A stretch of DNA of 64,000 nt from Blastococcus capsensis (GTDB taxonomy: Bacteria > Actinomycetota > Actinomycetes > Mycobacteriales > Geodermatophilaceae): assembly GCF_030165005.1 (NCBI RefSeq), contig NZ_JASNNW010000009.1, forward strand, positions 62,001-126,000, given 5' to 3'. Shown piece by piece: positions 1 through 8,483 of this stretch. The notes under the pieces are model-generated. The model was not told the origin of the DNA and searched no databases. It saw only the letters and a program-made list of their open reading frames with translations. The translations under genes were made by a program, and so were the position numbers. The first letter of the stretch is position 1. Each line of letters begins with the position of its first letter.

Positions 1-783
1 CAGTTCCCCGGCGTGCGCTACGTCCGCGAGCCCCGGCCGGGTCTGGACGTCGCACGCAACGCGGGGCTGCGCGCCGCGACGACGGAGTTCGTCGCCTACA
101 CCGACGACGACGCGCGGCCGCACGCGGACTGGACCTGGCGGATCCGCCGGGCGTTCGACGACGATGCCCCGGTCCTCGGCGTCACCGGCCTGGTGCTGCC
201 CGCCGAGCTCGAGACCGAGGCGCAGGTCCTCTTCGAGGACGAGGCCGGGTTCGGACGGGGGTACGCGCGGCGGGACTTCGACGCCGGCTTCCTCCGCCGC
301 CACCGGCGGTGGGGCGCGCCGGTCTGGGAGATCGGCGCCGGGGCGAACATGGCCTTCCGCCGGGCCGCCGTCGAGGCGGTCGGAGGCTTCGACGAGCGGC
401 TCGACGTCGGGGCCGCGGGCTGCAGCGGGGACTCCGAGATGTGGTACCGGCTCCTGAGGGCCGGGGGGCGCTGCCGCTACGAGCCCACCGCGGTCGTGCA
501 CCACCACCACCGGCGCGACCTCGAGGGGCTCCGCCGGCAGATGTACTTCTACATGCGGGGGCACGTCTGCGCGCTCCTGGTGCAGTTCGAGCGGCACCGG
601 GACGGGGGCAACCTCCGCCGCCTGCTGCTCAGCCTGCCCCGGTACTACGGCCGGCGGGTGCCGCGGTTCCTCGAACGCCGGCTGCTGCGCCGTCCCCGGC
701 CGGCCGACGCGCTGCTCGGCCCCCAGCTGCGGGGCGCGGTGGCCGGAGTGCTCTTCTACCTGCGGGCGGACCGACGCCCATGA
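1..783 (+). CDS. Family 2 glycosyltransferase, 5' end outside window
   Basis: The reading frame is open from the first base, so the N-terminus and nucleotide-sugar motif lie upstream. What remains is the end of a GT-A fold: NAGLRAA, then the acidic metal-binding motif YTDDDA, then a WEIGAGANMAFRR acceptor region and a conserved GDSEMWYRL stretch. The C-terminal ~80 residues are Arg-rich. It most likely transfers a sugar during surface polysaccharide assembly at the inner face of the membrane. The stop overlaps an ATG (ATGA), but the next gene probably starts 12 nt later at a better ribosome site. The family is clear; donor and acceptor are unknown. Confidence 0.85.
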   Translation, partial: QFPGVRYVREPRPGLDVARNAGLRAATTEFVAYTDDDARPHADWTWRIRRAFDDDAPVLGVTGLVLPAELETEAQVLFEDEAGFGRGYARRDFDAGFLRRHRRWGAPVWEIGAGANMAFRRAAVEAVGGFDERLDVGAAGCSGDSEMWYRLLRAGGRCRYEPTAVVHHHHRRDLEGLRRQMYFYMRGHVCALLVQFERHRDGGNLRRLLLSLPRYYGRRVPRFLERRLLRRPRPADALLGPQLRGAVAGVLFYLRADRRP

Positions 784-794
784 CGGGAGCTGCC

Positions 795-1568
795 ATGTCC
801 GACGCCCGCCGGTGGCCGCGCCGGGTCGCTCGCCTCCTCCCCGCGCCGCTGCAGCGCCGGCTGCGCGCCGCCGTGCTCGGCCGGCACCACCGGCCGCCCG
901 TGGGGCAGGTCGACTTCGGCGACCTGCGCCGGACCGCCCCGCTGAGCCGGCACTTCGGCTACGACCGCGGGCTGCCCGTGGACCGTCACTACATCGAGCA
1001 GTGGCTGGCCAAGCGGGGCACGGATATCCGCGGCCGGGTGCTGGAGGTGGGGGACGACAGCTACACCCGCCGGTTCGGCGGGGAGGCGGTCACCGCCGCC
1101 GACGTGCTGCACCTGCACGGCGGCAACCCGCTGGCCACCTACGTCGCCGACCTCGCCTCGGGGGACGGCCTGCCGGACGCGCACTTCGACTGCCTGCTGC
1201 TGACCCAGACGCTGCACCTGGTGTACGACGTCCCCGCCGCGCTGCGCACCGCCTACCGGGTGCTGCGTCCCGGCGGCGTCCTGCTGGCCACCTTCCCGGG
1301 GATCAGCCAGCGCAGCGACGACGAGTGGGCCGCCTTCTGGTGCTGGTCGTTCACCAGCCTGTCGGCCACCCGGCTGTTCCACGAGAGCTTCCCCCCGGCC
1401 GGGGTGACGGTGGAGAGCCACGGCAACGTGCTCGCCGCCGTCTCGTTCCTGGAGGGCATCGCCGCCGAGGAGCTCAGCGCCGAGGAGCTCGCGATCAAGG
1501 ACCCGGCCTACGAGGTGCTGATCACGGTCCGCGCGGTGAAGCCGGGAGAGGAGGCGCGGCAGCCGTGA
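795..1568 (+). CDS. Class I SAM-dependent methyltransferase
   Basis: 257 residues. The SAM-binding motif I reads VLEVGDDSYT (about residue 85), followed by a DLASGDGLPD loop and the LLLTQTLHLVYD strand typical of methyltransferase type 11 proteins. RVLRPGGVLLATFPG is the usual post-motif III segment. Start 795 is chosen because GGGAG at 785-789 sits 5 nt upstream; the ATG at 780 overlaps the previous stop but lacks such a site. It sits between glycosyltransferase genes and overlaps the next by 4 nt, so it probably methylates a sugar of the same glycan. The substrate cannot be read from sequence. Confidence 0.82.
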   Translation: MSDARRWPRRVARLLPAPLQRRLRAAVLGRHHRPPVGQVDFGDLRRTAPLSRHFGYDRGLPVDRHYIEQWLAKRGTDIRGRVLEVGDDSYTRRFGGEAVTAADVLHLHGGNPLATYVADLASGDGLPDAHFDCLLLTQTLHLVYDVPAALRTAYRVLRPGGVLLATFPGISQRSDDEWAAFWCWSFTSLSATRLFHESFPPAGVTVESHGNVLAAVSFLEGIAAEELSAEELAIKDPAYEVLITVRAVKPGEEARQP

Positions 1569-2482
1569 CCCCTCCGGTGTCGGTCGTCGTGGTCTTCAAG
1601 GACGAGGAGCGCTTCCTCCCCGAAGCGGTGGACAGCGTCTTCGGCCAGCGGTTCGACGGGTGGGAGCTGCTGCTCGTCGACGACGGCTCCAGCGACGCGA
1701 GCGCCGAGATCGCCCGGGAGCAGGTCGGCCGGCGACCCGGTGCGGTGCGCTACCTGCAGCACCCGGACGGCGCCAACCTCGGCATCAGCGCCTCGCGGAA
1801 GCTCGGGATGGACGCCGCCCACGGCTCCTTCGTGGCCTTCCTCGACGGCGACGACGTGTGGCTGCCCGACAAGCTCGGCGACCAGGCGGCGCTGATGCGC
1901 GCGCACCCGGAGGTGGGGCTGGTCTACGGGCCGGTGCAGCTGTGGCACAGCTGGTCGGCGGCGTCCGCCGTCCACGACCACTTCGTCGACCTCGGGGTGC
2001 CGCCGGAGACGCTCGTCCCGGCTCCCCGGCTCCTCCCGCAGCTGATCGAGAACCGGTACCAGTCGCCGACCACGTCCGGCTCGATGCTCCGGCGCGACGT
2101 CGTCGACCGCGTGGGCGGGGTCGACGTCCGCTTCCGGGGGATGTACGAGGACCAGGTGCTGTTCACCAAGCTCCTGGCCGTCTCCGCGACGTACGTCTCC
2201 GGCCGGTGCTGGACCCGGTACCGGCAGCGTCCGGACAGCCTCAGCGCCCGGTTCGAGGACGCCGTGCCCTACCACGTGGGCCGGCTGGTCTACCTCCGCT
2301 GGGCGGAGGACCACCTGGCGGCGACGGGGACGACCGACCCGGAGGTGTGGCGGTCGCTGCGGCGGGAGCTCTCCGCCGCGCGGCACCCGCGGCTGACCCG
2401 GCTGCGGCACGGCGTGGGGGCGCGGGTGCGGCACGGCCTGGGGGCGCGGCTGCGGGCCCGGCGCGGAGGAGGCGACCGGTGA
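1565..2482 (+). CDS. Family 2 glycosyltransferase
   Basis: 305 residues with a full GT-A nucleotide-binding half: VSVVVVFKDEERFLPEAVDS, WELLLVDDGSSD and the metal motif FLDGDDVW. A GSMLRRDVVDRVGG acceptor loop and MYEDQVLFTKL, with its ED pair near the catalytic base position, follow. GTG at 1565 overlaps the methyltransferase stop (GTGA), a translational-coupling arrangement, and the gene overlaps the next glycosyltransferase by 4 nt. It resembles its downstream neighbour throughout (same FKD opening, VYGP segment and EDQVL motif), so the two look like tandem paralogues. The sugar specificity is unknown. Confidence 0.87.
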   Translation: MTPPVSVVVVFKDEERFLPEAVDSVFGQRFDGWELLLVDDGSSDASAEIAREQVGRRPGAVRYLQHPDGANLGISASRKLGMDAAHGSFVAFLDGDDVWLPDKLGDQAALMRAHPEVGLVYGPVQLWHSWSAASAVHDHFVDLGVPPETLVPAPRLLPQLIENRYQSPTTSGSMLRRDVVDRVGGVDVRFRGMYEDQVLFTKLLAVSATYVSGRCWTRYRQRPDSLSARFEDAVPYHVGRLVYLRWAEDHLAATGTTDPEVWRSLRRELSAARHPRLTRLRHGVGARVRHGLGARLRARRGGGDR

Positions 2483-3480
2483 CCCCGCCGCCCGGCGCTC
2501 CGGCGGCCGACGCCGGCGGGGACGGCGCCGACCTCGTGCCCGGGCTCGTCTCGGTGGTCACGATCTTCAAGGACCCGGGGGCGTTCCTGGCCGAGGCGGT
2601 GGACAGCGTCCGGGCCCAGGAGCACCGGGCCTGGGAGCTGCTGCTGGTCGACGACGGCTCGGTCGACGGCAGCGGCGACCTGGCGCGGGAGTGGGCCGCG
2701 CAGGACCCGCAGCGGATCCGCTACCTGCACCATCCCGGCGGCGTCACCCGCGGCAAGAGCACGTCGCGCAACCTGGGCATCTCCGCCGCGCGCGGGGAGT
2801 TCCTGGCCCTGCTCGACGCGGACGACGTCTACCTCCCCGACAAGCTCCGCCGGCAGGTGCGGCTGCTCGACGAGCACCCCCGGTCGGCCATGGTCTACGG
2901 CCCCACCCGGTACTGGTACGGGTGGACCGGCCGGCCGCAGGACGCCGCGCGCGACCGGCTGGCCGGCCTGGGGGTGCGCCCCGAGGCCGAGCACCCCCCG
3001 CCGACGCTGCTGACGAGGTTCCTGTGCGAACCCGGCGTGGTCCCGTGCACCTGCGGCCTGCTCGCGCGGACGGCCGTCGTCCGCCGGCTGGGTGCCTTCG
3101 ACCGGGAGATCGAGCACCTCTTCGAGGACCAGGTCCTGCTGGCCAAGATCTGCCTCGAGGAGCGGGTCTACGTGGAGGGCCGGTGCGGCGACCTCTACCG
3201 CCAGCACGACGCGTCGTCGTCCACGCGGGCCATCGCGGCGGGGGAGTACCACCCCGTCCGGCCCAACCCGGCCGAGGAGACCTACCTGCGCTGGCTGCAC
3301 GGCTACGTCCGGGCGCGCGGCGTGCGGGACGCCGCGCTGACGCGGGCGCTGCGACGGGCGTCGCTGCGTTACCGGCGGCCGGCGCTCAGCCGCGCGCTCG
3401 TGGTTGCCGGCGGCGCCCGCAGCCGGGTGGCCGGGAAGGCCCGGGCGCTGCGCCGCCGTCTCCGGGACGCCGGCGGCTAG
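2479..3480 (+). CDS. Family 2 glycosyltransferase, tandem paralogue of the preceding gene
   Basis: 333 residues. After a Pro/Ala-rich lead of about 25 residues come VSVVTIFKDPGAFLAEAVDS, WELLLVDDGSVDGS and the metal motif LLDADDVYLPDKL, then FEDQVLLAKICLEERVYVEG. The order of motifs matches the preceding gene. The GTG start overlaps the upstream stop (GTGA). Its TAG stop falls in a CTAG palindrome that also supplies the stop of the convergent deacetylase gene, so the two coding regions overlap by 4 nt. It probably adds a sugar to the same polysaccharide or lipid-linked intermediate. Confidence 0.87.
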   Translation: MTPPPGAPAADAGGDGADLVPGLVSVVTIFKDPGAFLAEAVDSVRAQEHRAWELLLVDDGSVDGSGDLAREWAAQDPQRIRYLHHPGGVTRGKSTSRNLGISAARGEFLALLDADDVYLPDKLRRQVRLLDEHPRSAMVYGPTRYWYGWTGRPQDAARDRLAGLGVRPEAEHPPPTLLTRFLCEPGVVPCTCGLLARTAVVRRLGAFDREIEHLFEDQVLLAKICLEERVYVEGRCGDLYRQHDASSSTRAIAAGEYHPVRPNPAEETYLRWLHGYVRARGVRDAALTRALRRASLRYRRPALSRALVVAGGARSRVAGKARALRRRLRDAGG

Positions 3481-4127
3481 GAACGCGGCGCCCGGCCCGA
3501 CGGGAGCGTCACGAGGGCCAGTCCCGCCGCCTCGGCGCGGCGGACGAGGGCGGGCACGGCGGCCACGGTGGCGGAGCGGTCCAGGGCCTCGTCGGACACC
3601 GGGAGCTCGATGCCGTCGTGCAGCAGGACGACGTCACCCGCCTCGAGGGCGGGCACCGCGCCCAGGATGTCCGCCGTCGTCCGCCCGGGAAGCCAGTCCC
3701 GGGGATCGCGCGTCCACAGCCACGGGCGCACCCCCGAGAGCGCCGCCGCGGCGGTGGACGGGAGCGCCACGTCGCCCATCGGCGGGCGGAACAGCCGGAC
3801 CGGGGCCCCGGCGGCCGCCTCGACGGCGCGCCGGCCGCGCCGGTACTCACGCAGCAGCCGGGGGAAGCTCTGGCCGCTGGGGTCGGGATGGCTCCACGAG
3901 TGGGAGCCGATGGCGTGACCGTCGCGCAGGATGCGCGACACGAGGCCGGGGTGCCGTTCGGCCCGCCGGCCGACGAGGAAGAAGGTCGCCACCACGCCGT
4001 GGTCGGCGAGCACGTCGAGCACCGCCGGCGTGAAGCGCGGGTCGGGCCCGTCGTCGAAGGTCAGGGCGGCGGCCGCCCGGCCCCCGGGGAGGCGGGAGCG
4101 GATCCCGGCGAGGCGCTCCCGGTTCAC
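3477..4127 (-). CDS. Polysaccharide deacetylase (NodB homology domain)
   Basis: 216 residues. The NodB motif 1 is intact (LTFDDGPD, catalytic base and metal Asp), motif 2 is HSWSHP (H-x3-H zinc ligands), motif 3 is LFRPPMG and motif 5 is LLHDG. It would remove N- or O-acetyl groups from a glycan in a metal-dependent reaction. No signal peptide is visible from the GTG start at 4127, which overlaps the stop of the ABC ATPase (GTGA), so the product is probably cytoplasmic or starts further upstream. Translational coupling to the exporter suggests it processes the exported polysaccharide. Confidence 0.88.
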   Translation of the reverse strand: MNRERLAGIRSRLPGGRAAAALTFDDGPDPRFTPAVLDVLADHGVVATFFLVGRRAERHPGLVSRILRDGHAIGSHSWSHPDPSGQSFPRLLREYRRGRRAVEAAAGAPVRLFRPPMGDVALPSTAAAALSGVRPWLWTRDPRDWLPGRTTADILGAVPALEAGDVVLLHDGIELPVSDEALDRSATVAAVPALVRRAEAAGLALVTLPSGRAPRS

Positions 4128-5320
4128 CGGTGCTCCGGGAGCGGCCGGACGGTGAACGGCAGGTCCAGCACCAGCAACCCCTCCGCATCGTCGGGCGCGG
4201 CGCCGTCCAGGGCGAACGACACGGCCGCCCGCTCGTCGATGAACTTCTCGTGCGCGCTGCCCATCCACAACCCCAGGGCGTAGTCGCCGGCGTTCAGCAC
4301 CGGAGGGATCGTGACCTGGGCGCAGTAGCGGCCCGGACCCACCCGCTCCAGGCTGCTCCGATCGGCGAACAGGTCCAGCACGGTGATGCCCCGGCCGGTG
4401 GTCACGAAGACGTTGACGACCAGGCCCCGGACCTCCTCGTCGAGGGAGAAGTCGACCTCGACGCGGACCGGCTCGTCGCGGAGCAGCGCCGTCCCGGCCC
4501 GGCCGTCGGCCGCCAGCACGCGCACGTTCCCGACCGTCACCGGTCCCGAGCGCAGCGGCGTCCACTGCGCCCCGGGCGCCGACAGCCCCGAGCCGAGGTA
4601 GCGGCGGACGATGTCGGCCGTCGGGCCGGAGCCCCGGACCCGGCCGGCCTCCAGCCACACGGACCGCCGGCAGATCGTGGCCAGCGTCTCCAGGTCGTGG
4701 CTGACGAACACCACGGTGCGCCCTTCCTGCCCGGCCGCGGCGATCCGCCCGATGCACTTGCGCTGGAACTCGGCGTCACCGACGGCCAGGATCTCGTCGA
4801 CCACCAGGACGTCCGGTTCCAGGTGGGCGGCGACGGCGAACCCCAGCCGGAGCTGCATCCCGGTGGAGTAGCGCTTGATCGGGGTGTCCAGGAACCGCTC
4901 GGTGCCCGCGAACTCCACGATCCGGTCGAACCGGGCGACGATGTCGCGTCGCGTCATGCCCAGGATCGCGCCGTTGAAGTACACGTTCTCCCGGCCGGTG
5001 AGCTCGGGGTGGAAGCCGGTGCCCACCTCCAGCAACGCGGCGACGCGCCCGCGCGTCCTCGAGACCCCCAGCGTGGGTTCGGTGATGCCGGCCAGGATCT
5101 TCAGGATGGTGCTCTTCCCGGCACCGTTGCGCCCGACGACGCCCAGCGCCTCGCCGTCGCCGACCGTGAAGCTCACGTCCCGCAGGGACCACAGCTCCCG
5201 GATCTCCTCGCGCTCCCCGCGCAGCAGCCGCCGCGCCGCGGCGCCGAGCGCCTCCCGGGCGTTGCGCTGCTCGCCCAGGACGTACCGCTTGCTCACCCGG
5301 TCGAGCTCGATGCGGTCCAT
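4124..5320 (-). CDS. ABC polysaccharide exporter ATPase (Wzt/TagH type)
   Basis: 398 residues. Walker A is GRNGAGKST (about residue 63), the signature is YSTGMQLRL and Walker B is DVLVVDE, followed by the DAEFQRKC loop typical of O-antigen and teichoic-acid exporters. The last ~150 residues form a beta-rich domain (VRVEVDFSLDEEVRG and beyond) matching the Wzt C-terminal carbohydrate-binding domain, which recognises the glycan terminus before export. It lies 3 nt downstream of the permease gene and overlaps the deacetylase gene, so the three form one operon. The C-terminal domain implies that a finished, capped polymer is exported. Confidence 0.92.
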   Translation of the reverse strand: MDRIELDRVSKRYVLGEQRNAREALGAAARRLLRGEREEIRELWSLRDVSFTVGDGEALGVVGRNGAGKSTILKILAGITEPTLGVSRTRGRVAALLEVGTGFHPELTGRENVYFNGAILGMTRRDIVARFDRIVEFAGTERFLDTPIKRYSTGMQLRLGFAVAAHLEPDVLVVDEILAVGDAEFQRKCIGRIAAAGQEGRTVVFVSHDLETLATICRRSVWLEAGRVRGSGPTADIVRRYLGSGLSAPGAQWTPLRSGPVTVGNVRVLAADGRAGTALLRDEPVRVEVDFSLDEEVRGLVVNVFVTTGRGITVLDLFADRSSLERVGPGRYCAQVTIPPVLNAGDYALGLWMGSAHEKFIDERAAVSFALDGAAPDDAEGLLVLDLPFTVRPLPEHR

Positions 5321-5323
5321 CCC

Positions 5324-6160
5324 TCAGATCACGTCCGCGAAGCCGCGCGCGGCGCGCCGGAAGTAGCGCACGCCGCCGATCAGCAGCAGGGCCACCGTCG
5401 CCGTGGAGACGGCGAGCGACCACCCGGGCCAGGGCGCACCGAGCAGCGACCACCGGCCCAGGCCGATGACCCCGGTGAGCGGGTTGAGCGCGAAGGCGAG
5501 TTCCTGCCAGCCCGACAGCAGGGTGCTCGGGTAGGCGACCGGGCTGAGGAACAGCCACAGCTGCAGCAGCGGCGCGATCGCGTGCTGCACGTCCCGGTAG
5601 CGGACATTGACCGCCGACAGCCAGAGCGCGACCGCGCCGGCGGTCAGGACCAGCAGCAGCAGCCACACCGGGACGGCGAGCAGCCGCCAGGACGGCTGGA
5701 CGGCGTAATGCAGCATGAAGACGACGACGAGCGCCAGCGAGACCGCGAGGTCGACCACGGGCGGCAGCAGCGCGCCGACCGGGGCGGCGATGCGGGGAAA
5801 GTACACCTTGGTGATGAGCGAGGAGTCCCCGACGAGCACGCTGCTCGCCCGCGAGACCGCGCTGGAGAAGTAGGTCCACGTGACCAGCCCGGTCAGCGCG
5901 AACAGCGGGTAGGGGATCCCCTGGCTGGCGATCCCGGCGAGCTCGTCGAAGACCAGCGTGAACGCCGCCACCGTCGCCAGCGGCTGCACCAGCACCCAGG
6001 CGGCGCCCAGCGCCGCCTGCTTGTACCGCGACGTCAGGTCCCGGAGGGCGAAGAAGCCCACCAGCTCGCGGGCCTGCCACAGCTCCGTCCAGGCCGGCGT
6101 CCGCGCGCGCGAACCGGGGGCGTTGTCGACCCACTCCGCCGACGTGTCGGTTCTGCGCAC
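5324..6160 (-). CDS. ABC polysaccharide exporter permease (Wzm/TagG type)
   Basis: 278 residues with about six membrane segments. The ABC-2 family signature LRDLTSRYKQAALGAAW lies near residues 40-56, and NVRYRDVQHAIAPLLQLW precedes the LSPVAYP segment in the C-terminal half, both hallmarks of Wzm/TagG permeases. It pairs with the Wzt-like ATPase 3 nt downstream to move a lipid-linked glycan across the membrane. GTG at 6160 is chosen because upstream residues have no family character; the next start in frame is far upstream. The gene is divergent from the glycosyltransferase at 6234, leaving about 73 bp for both promoters. Confidence 0.9.
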   Translation of the reverse strand: MRRTDTSAEWVDNAPGSRARTPAWTELWQARELVGFFALRDLTSRYKQAALGAAWVLVQPLATVAAFTLVFDELAGIASQGIPYPLFALTGLVTWTYFSSAVSRASSVLVGDSSLITKVYFPRIAAPVGALLPPVVDLAVSLALVVVFMLHYAVQPSWRLLAVPVWLLLLVLTAGAVALWLSAVNVRYRDVQHAIAPLLQLWLFLSPVAYPSTLLSGWQELAFALNPLTGVIGLGRWSLLGAPWPGWSLAVSTATVALLLIGGVRYFRRAARGFADVI

Positions 6161-6221
6161 GCCGAAGCCTAGAACGCCCGCGCGGTCGCGCCGCCGTGTC
6201 CGGGCCGGCGGCAGCGGTCGG

Positions 6222-6227
6222 CATACT
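6222..6227 (+). promoter_or_regulatory. Candidate -10 hexamer for the glycosyltransferase at 6234
   Basis: CATACT ends 6 nt before the ATG, a spacing consistent with a leaderless transcript. There is no clear -35 box and no ribosome-binding site between it and the start. Confidence 0.4.
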
Positions 6228-6233
6228 GCGCCG

Positions 6234-7247
6234 ATGTCGCCCGACTCCACCAGCAGCGGGACGGACGCCGTCCCCTCGGTCAGCGTGGTGATCCCCACGA
6301 AGAACCGCCGGATGCTCCTCCGGACCAGCCTCGCCGGCGTGCTCGCCCAGCGGGACGTCGACCTCGAGGTGGTCGTCGTGGACGACGGCTCCACCGACGG
6401 CACCGCCGACGCGCTCACGGCGATGGGCGATCCCCGGGTGCGGGTCCTGCGCCACCCGGCCTCGCAGGGGGTCGTGGCGGCGCGCAACCGGGGGCTGGCC
6501 GCGTCGACCGGCGACTGGGTCGCGTTCTGCGACGACGACGACCTCTGGGCCCCGGACAAGCTGGTGCAGCAGCTCGCCGCCGCCGCCCGGTCCGGGCGCG
6601 CGTGGGCGGTCGGAGGCGCCGTGGGCTTCGAGTCCGACGGCGCGGTCCTCTACGCCACGACCCCGGCGCCCGACGACGAGCTGGCCGCGCAGCTGCCCTG
6701 GCGCAACGCCGTCCCGGGTGGGTGCTCCAACGTGGTGGCCCGGCGACGCCTCCTCGAGGAGGCCGGCGGCTTCGATCCCCGGTTCCGGGTGCTCGCGGAC
6801 TGGGAGCTGTGGATCCGCCTCGCCCGGCACGGCGCCCCGGCCTCGCTGCCCGCCGCGGTCGTCGGGTACCGCATGCACGGGTCGAACATGTCCACCTCGT
6901 CCGAGGGGGTCCTGGAGGAGCTGCGCCTGGTCGAGACCCTCTCGGCCGACCTGCGCGACGGGCGGCGGCTGGACCCGGGCTGGTTCCACTACTGGATGGC
7001 CACCTCGATGCTGCGCGGCGGCGACAGCCGGGGAGCGGCCGGCGCCTTCTGGCGGGCCGCGAGCCTCCGGCGCCCGGCGCCGCTGCTGCGGGCACTGGTC
7101 TCCCTCACCGTCCCGGTCCGGGGACGGGCCCTGGCCCGGCGCGTGAAGAACCGGCGTTCGGTGCCGCTCCCCACGCCGCCGTGGCTGGCCGACCTGCTGG
7201 CCGAGGAGCGGGCCGGCGGCACGGCGGGGGACCGCTCCCACGGGTGA
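6234..7247 (+). CDS. Family 2 glycosyltransferase
   Basis: 337 residues: SVSVVIPTKNRRMLL, then VVVVDDGSTDGTAD, the RNRGLAAS loop and the metal motif FCDDDDLWAPDKL, all standard GT-A elements. FRVLADWELWIRLARHG occupies the catalytic-base region and a YRMHGSNMS acceptor motif follows. The last ~100 residues are helical and basic. It is divergent from the exporter operon and 41 nt upstream of the epimerase gene. It belongs to the same surface-glycan locus; specificity is unknown. Confidence 0.87.
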   Translation: MSPDSTSSGTDAVPSVSVVIPTKNRRMLLRTSLAGVLAQRDVDLEVVVVDDGSTDGTADALTAMGDPRVRVLRHPASQGVVAARNRGLAASTGDWVAFCDDDDLWAPDKLVQQLAAAARSGRAWAVGGAVGFESDGAVLYATTPAPDDELAAQLPWRNAVPGGCSNVVARRRLLEEAGGFDPRFRVLADWELWIRLARHGAPASLPAAVVGYRMHGSNMSTSSEGVLEELRLVETLSADLRDGRRLDPGWFHYWMATSMLRGGDSRGAAGAFWRAASLRRPAPLLRALVSLTVPVRGRALARRVKNRRSVPLPTPPWLADLLAEERAGGTAGDRSHG

Positions 7248-7276
7248 ACCGGGGTGGTCGCGGCGCCGGCCGGCCC

Positions 7277-7282
7277 TAGGGT
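7277..7282 (+). promoter_or_regulatory. Candidate -10 hexamer for galE, leaderless spacing
   Basis: TAGGGT matches TANNNT and ends 6 nt before the GTG start, so the first transcribed base would be at or next to the start codon. No Shine-Dalgarno sequence is present. Confidence 0.45.
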
Positions 7283-7288
7283 GGCCTG

Positions 7289-8263
7289 GTGCGCTGGCTG
7301 GTGACGGGTGGGGCCGGCTACCTGGGGGCGCACGTGGTCGCGGCGATGGCCGCCGCCGGTCAGGACGTCGTGGTGCTCGACGACCTCTCGACGGGGGTGC
7401 CGGACCGGGTGGCGGGCCACCCGCTGGTCGTGTCCTCCGTCCTCGACCAGGACGCCGTGGCCGACGCCCTCACCGGGGCCGGGATCACCGGCATCGTCCA
7501 CCTGGCAGCGAAGAAGACGGCGCCGGAGTCCCTGGCCCGGCCGCTGGACTACTACCGACAGAACGTGGAGGGGCTGCGCCGCCTGCTGGCCGCCGCGGCC
7601 GCGACGGGGGTGCGGGCCTTCGCCTTCACCTCCAGCGCCGCGGTGTACGGGACGCCGGAGGCCTCCCCGGTCGGGGAGGACGCCCCGTGCCGGCCGGTGA
7701 ACCCGTACGGCGAGACGAAGGTGGTCGGCGAATGGCTGGTCGCCGACGTCGCGCGCACGACGGGCATGTCGTTCCTGAACCTCCGGTGCTTCAACGTGGC
7801 CGGCGCCGCGTCGCGGCTGCTGGCCGACACGCACGGGCAGGACCTCCTCCAGCAGGTGGCCGACCGCCTCGACGCCGGCGTCGCCCCCCTGGTGTTCGGC
7901 GGGGACCACCCCACCCCGGACGGGAGCTGCGTCCGGGACTTCGTCGACGTCCGGGACGTCGCGGACGCGTACGTCGCGGCGGCGGAGCTCCTGGCGTCGG
8001 GCCCGGCGCCGGGACTGGCGGTCAACATCGGCCGGGGCGCCGGGGTGTCGGTCCTGGAGATGTGCCGGCTGATCGCCGCGGAGGCCTCCTCGGACCTCGC
8101 CCCCCGGGTGGTCGAGCGCCGGGCGGGTGACCCACCGGCCGTGGTCGCCGACGTGGACCGCGCCCGCCGGCTCCTGGGGTGGCACCCCCGCCGCGAGGTC
8201 CGGGAGATGGTCCGGTCGGCGCTGGCGGGCCGGGCCGGCGGCCGGCCCGCCCCGGGCGCCTAG
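7289..8263 (+). CDS. galE: NAD-dependent sugar epimerase (UDP-glucose 4-epimerase-like)
   Basis: 324 residues. The Rossmann motif VTGGAGYLGAH opens the protein, VLDDLSTG binds the adenine ribose, and the catalytic residues are the Ser of FTSSAAVYG and the YGETK Tyr/Lys pair (Y-x3-K). The length and the CFNVAGA segment fit bacterial GalE, which interconverts UDP-glucose and UDP-galactose. Related epimerases acting on other UDP-sugars have the same motifs, so the substrate is inferred. It follows the glycosyltransferase genes and would supply a nucleotide sugar. The TAG stop doubles as part of the tRNA-Pro promoter. Confidence 0.82.
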   Translation: MRWLVTGGAGYLGAHVVAAMAAAGQDVVVLDDLSTGVPDRVAGHPLVVSSVLDQDAVADALTGAGITGIVHLAAKKTAPESLARPLDYYRQNVEGLRRLLAAAAATGVRAFAFTSSAAVYGTPEASPVGEDAPCRPVNPYGETKVVGEWLVADVARTTGMSFLNLRCFNVAGAASRLLADTHGQDLLQQVADRLDAGVAPLVFGGDHPTPDGSCVRDFVDVRDVADAYVAAAELLASGPAPGLAVNIGRGAGVSVLEMCRLIAAEASSDLAPRVVERRAGDPPAVVADVDRARRLLGWHPRREVREMVRSALAGRAGGRPAPGA

Positions 8264-8266
8264 ACT
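8261..8266 (+). promoter_or_regulatory. -10 hexamer for tRNA-Pro, overlapping the galE stop codon
   Basis: TAGACT lies 10 nt before the first base of the mature tRNA, within the string CTAGACTCGGG. The same 11-mer recurs upstream of tig. The hexamer uses the galE TAG stop. Confidence 0.5.
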
Positions 8267-8276
8267 CGGGCGGCCA

Positions 8277-8350
8277 CGGGGTGTGGCGCAGCTTGGTAGC
8301 GCACCTGCTTTGGGAGCAGGGGGCCGCAGGTTCAAATCCTGTCACCCCGA
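8277..8350 (+). tRNA. tRNA-Pro (anticodon TGG)
   Basis: 74-nt cloverleaf. The acceptor arm CGGGGTG (8277-8283) pairs perfectly with CACCCCG (8343-8349), with A at 8350 as discriminator. The anticodon arm CCTGC-TTTGGGA-GCAGG shows anticodon TGG. The T arm holds GTTCAAATC. CCA is not encoded and must be added after transcription. Confidence 0.95.
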
Positions 8351-8405
8351 CCGGGCGAGCGCGCTGCGGCGCATCCCGCCACCGTGCGCGTGCCCCCGAC
8401 GTCTC

Positions 8406-8411
8406 TAGACT
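8406..8411 (+). promoter_or_regulatory. Candidate -10 hexamer for tig
   Basis: TAGACT within CTAGACTCGGG, 72 nt upstream of the tig start. It is identical to the -10 context of the upstream tRNA. No convincing -35 box is seen. Confidence 0.4.
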
Positions 8412-8483
8412 CGGGGGTCGACCCGGCGTCACCGGACCCCGCGGGCGCCCACAACCGCTGTCTTACCGAGGAGCACTGCCGCT

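Noticed and set aside
1-8263. Genomic island of foreign origin in the polysaccharide locus
   Set aside because: No integrase, transposase or direct repeats are visible. The tRNA-Pro at 8277 is intact with no duplicated 3' end found in the window, and base composition matches the neighbours.
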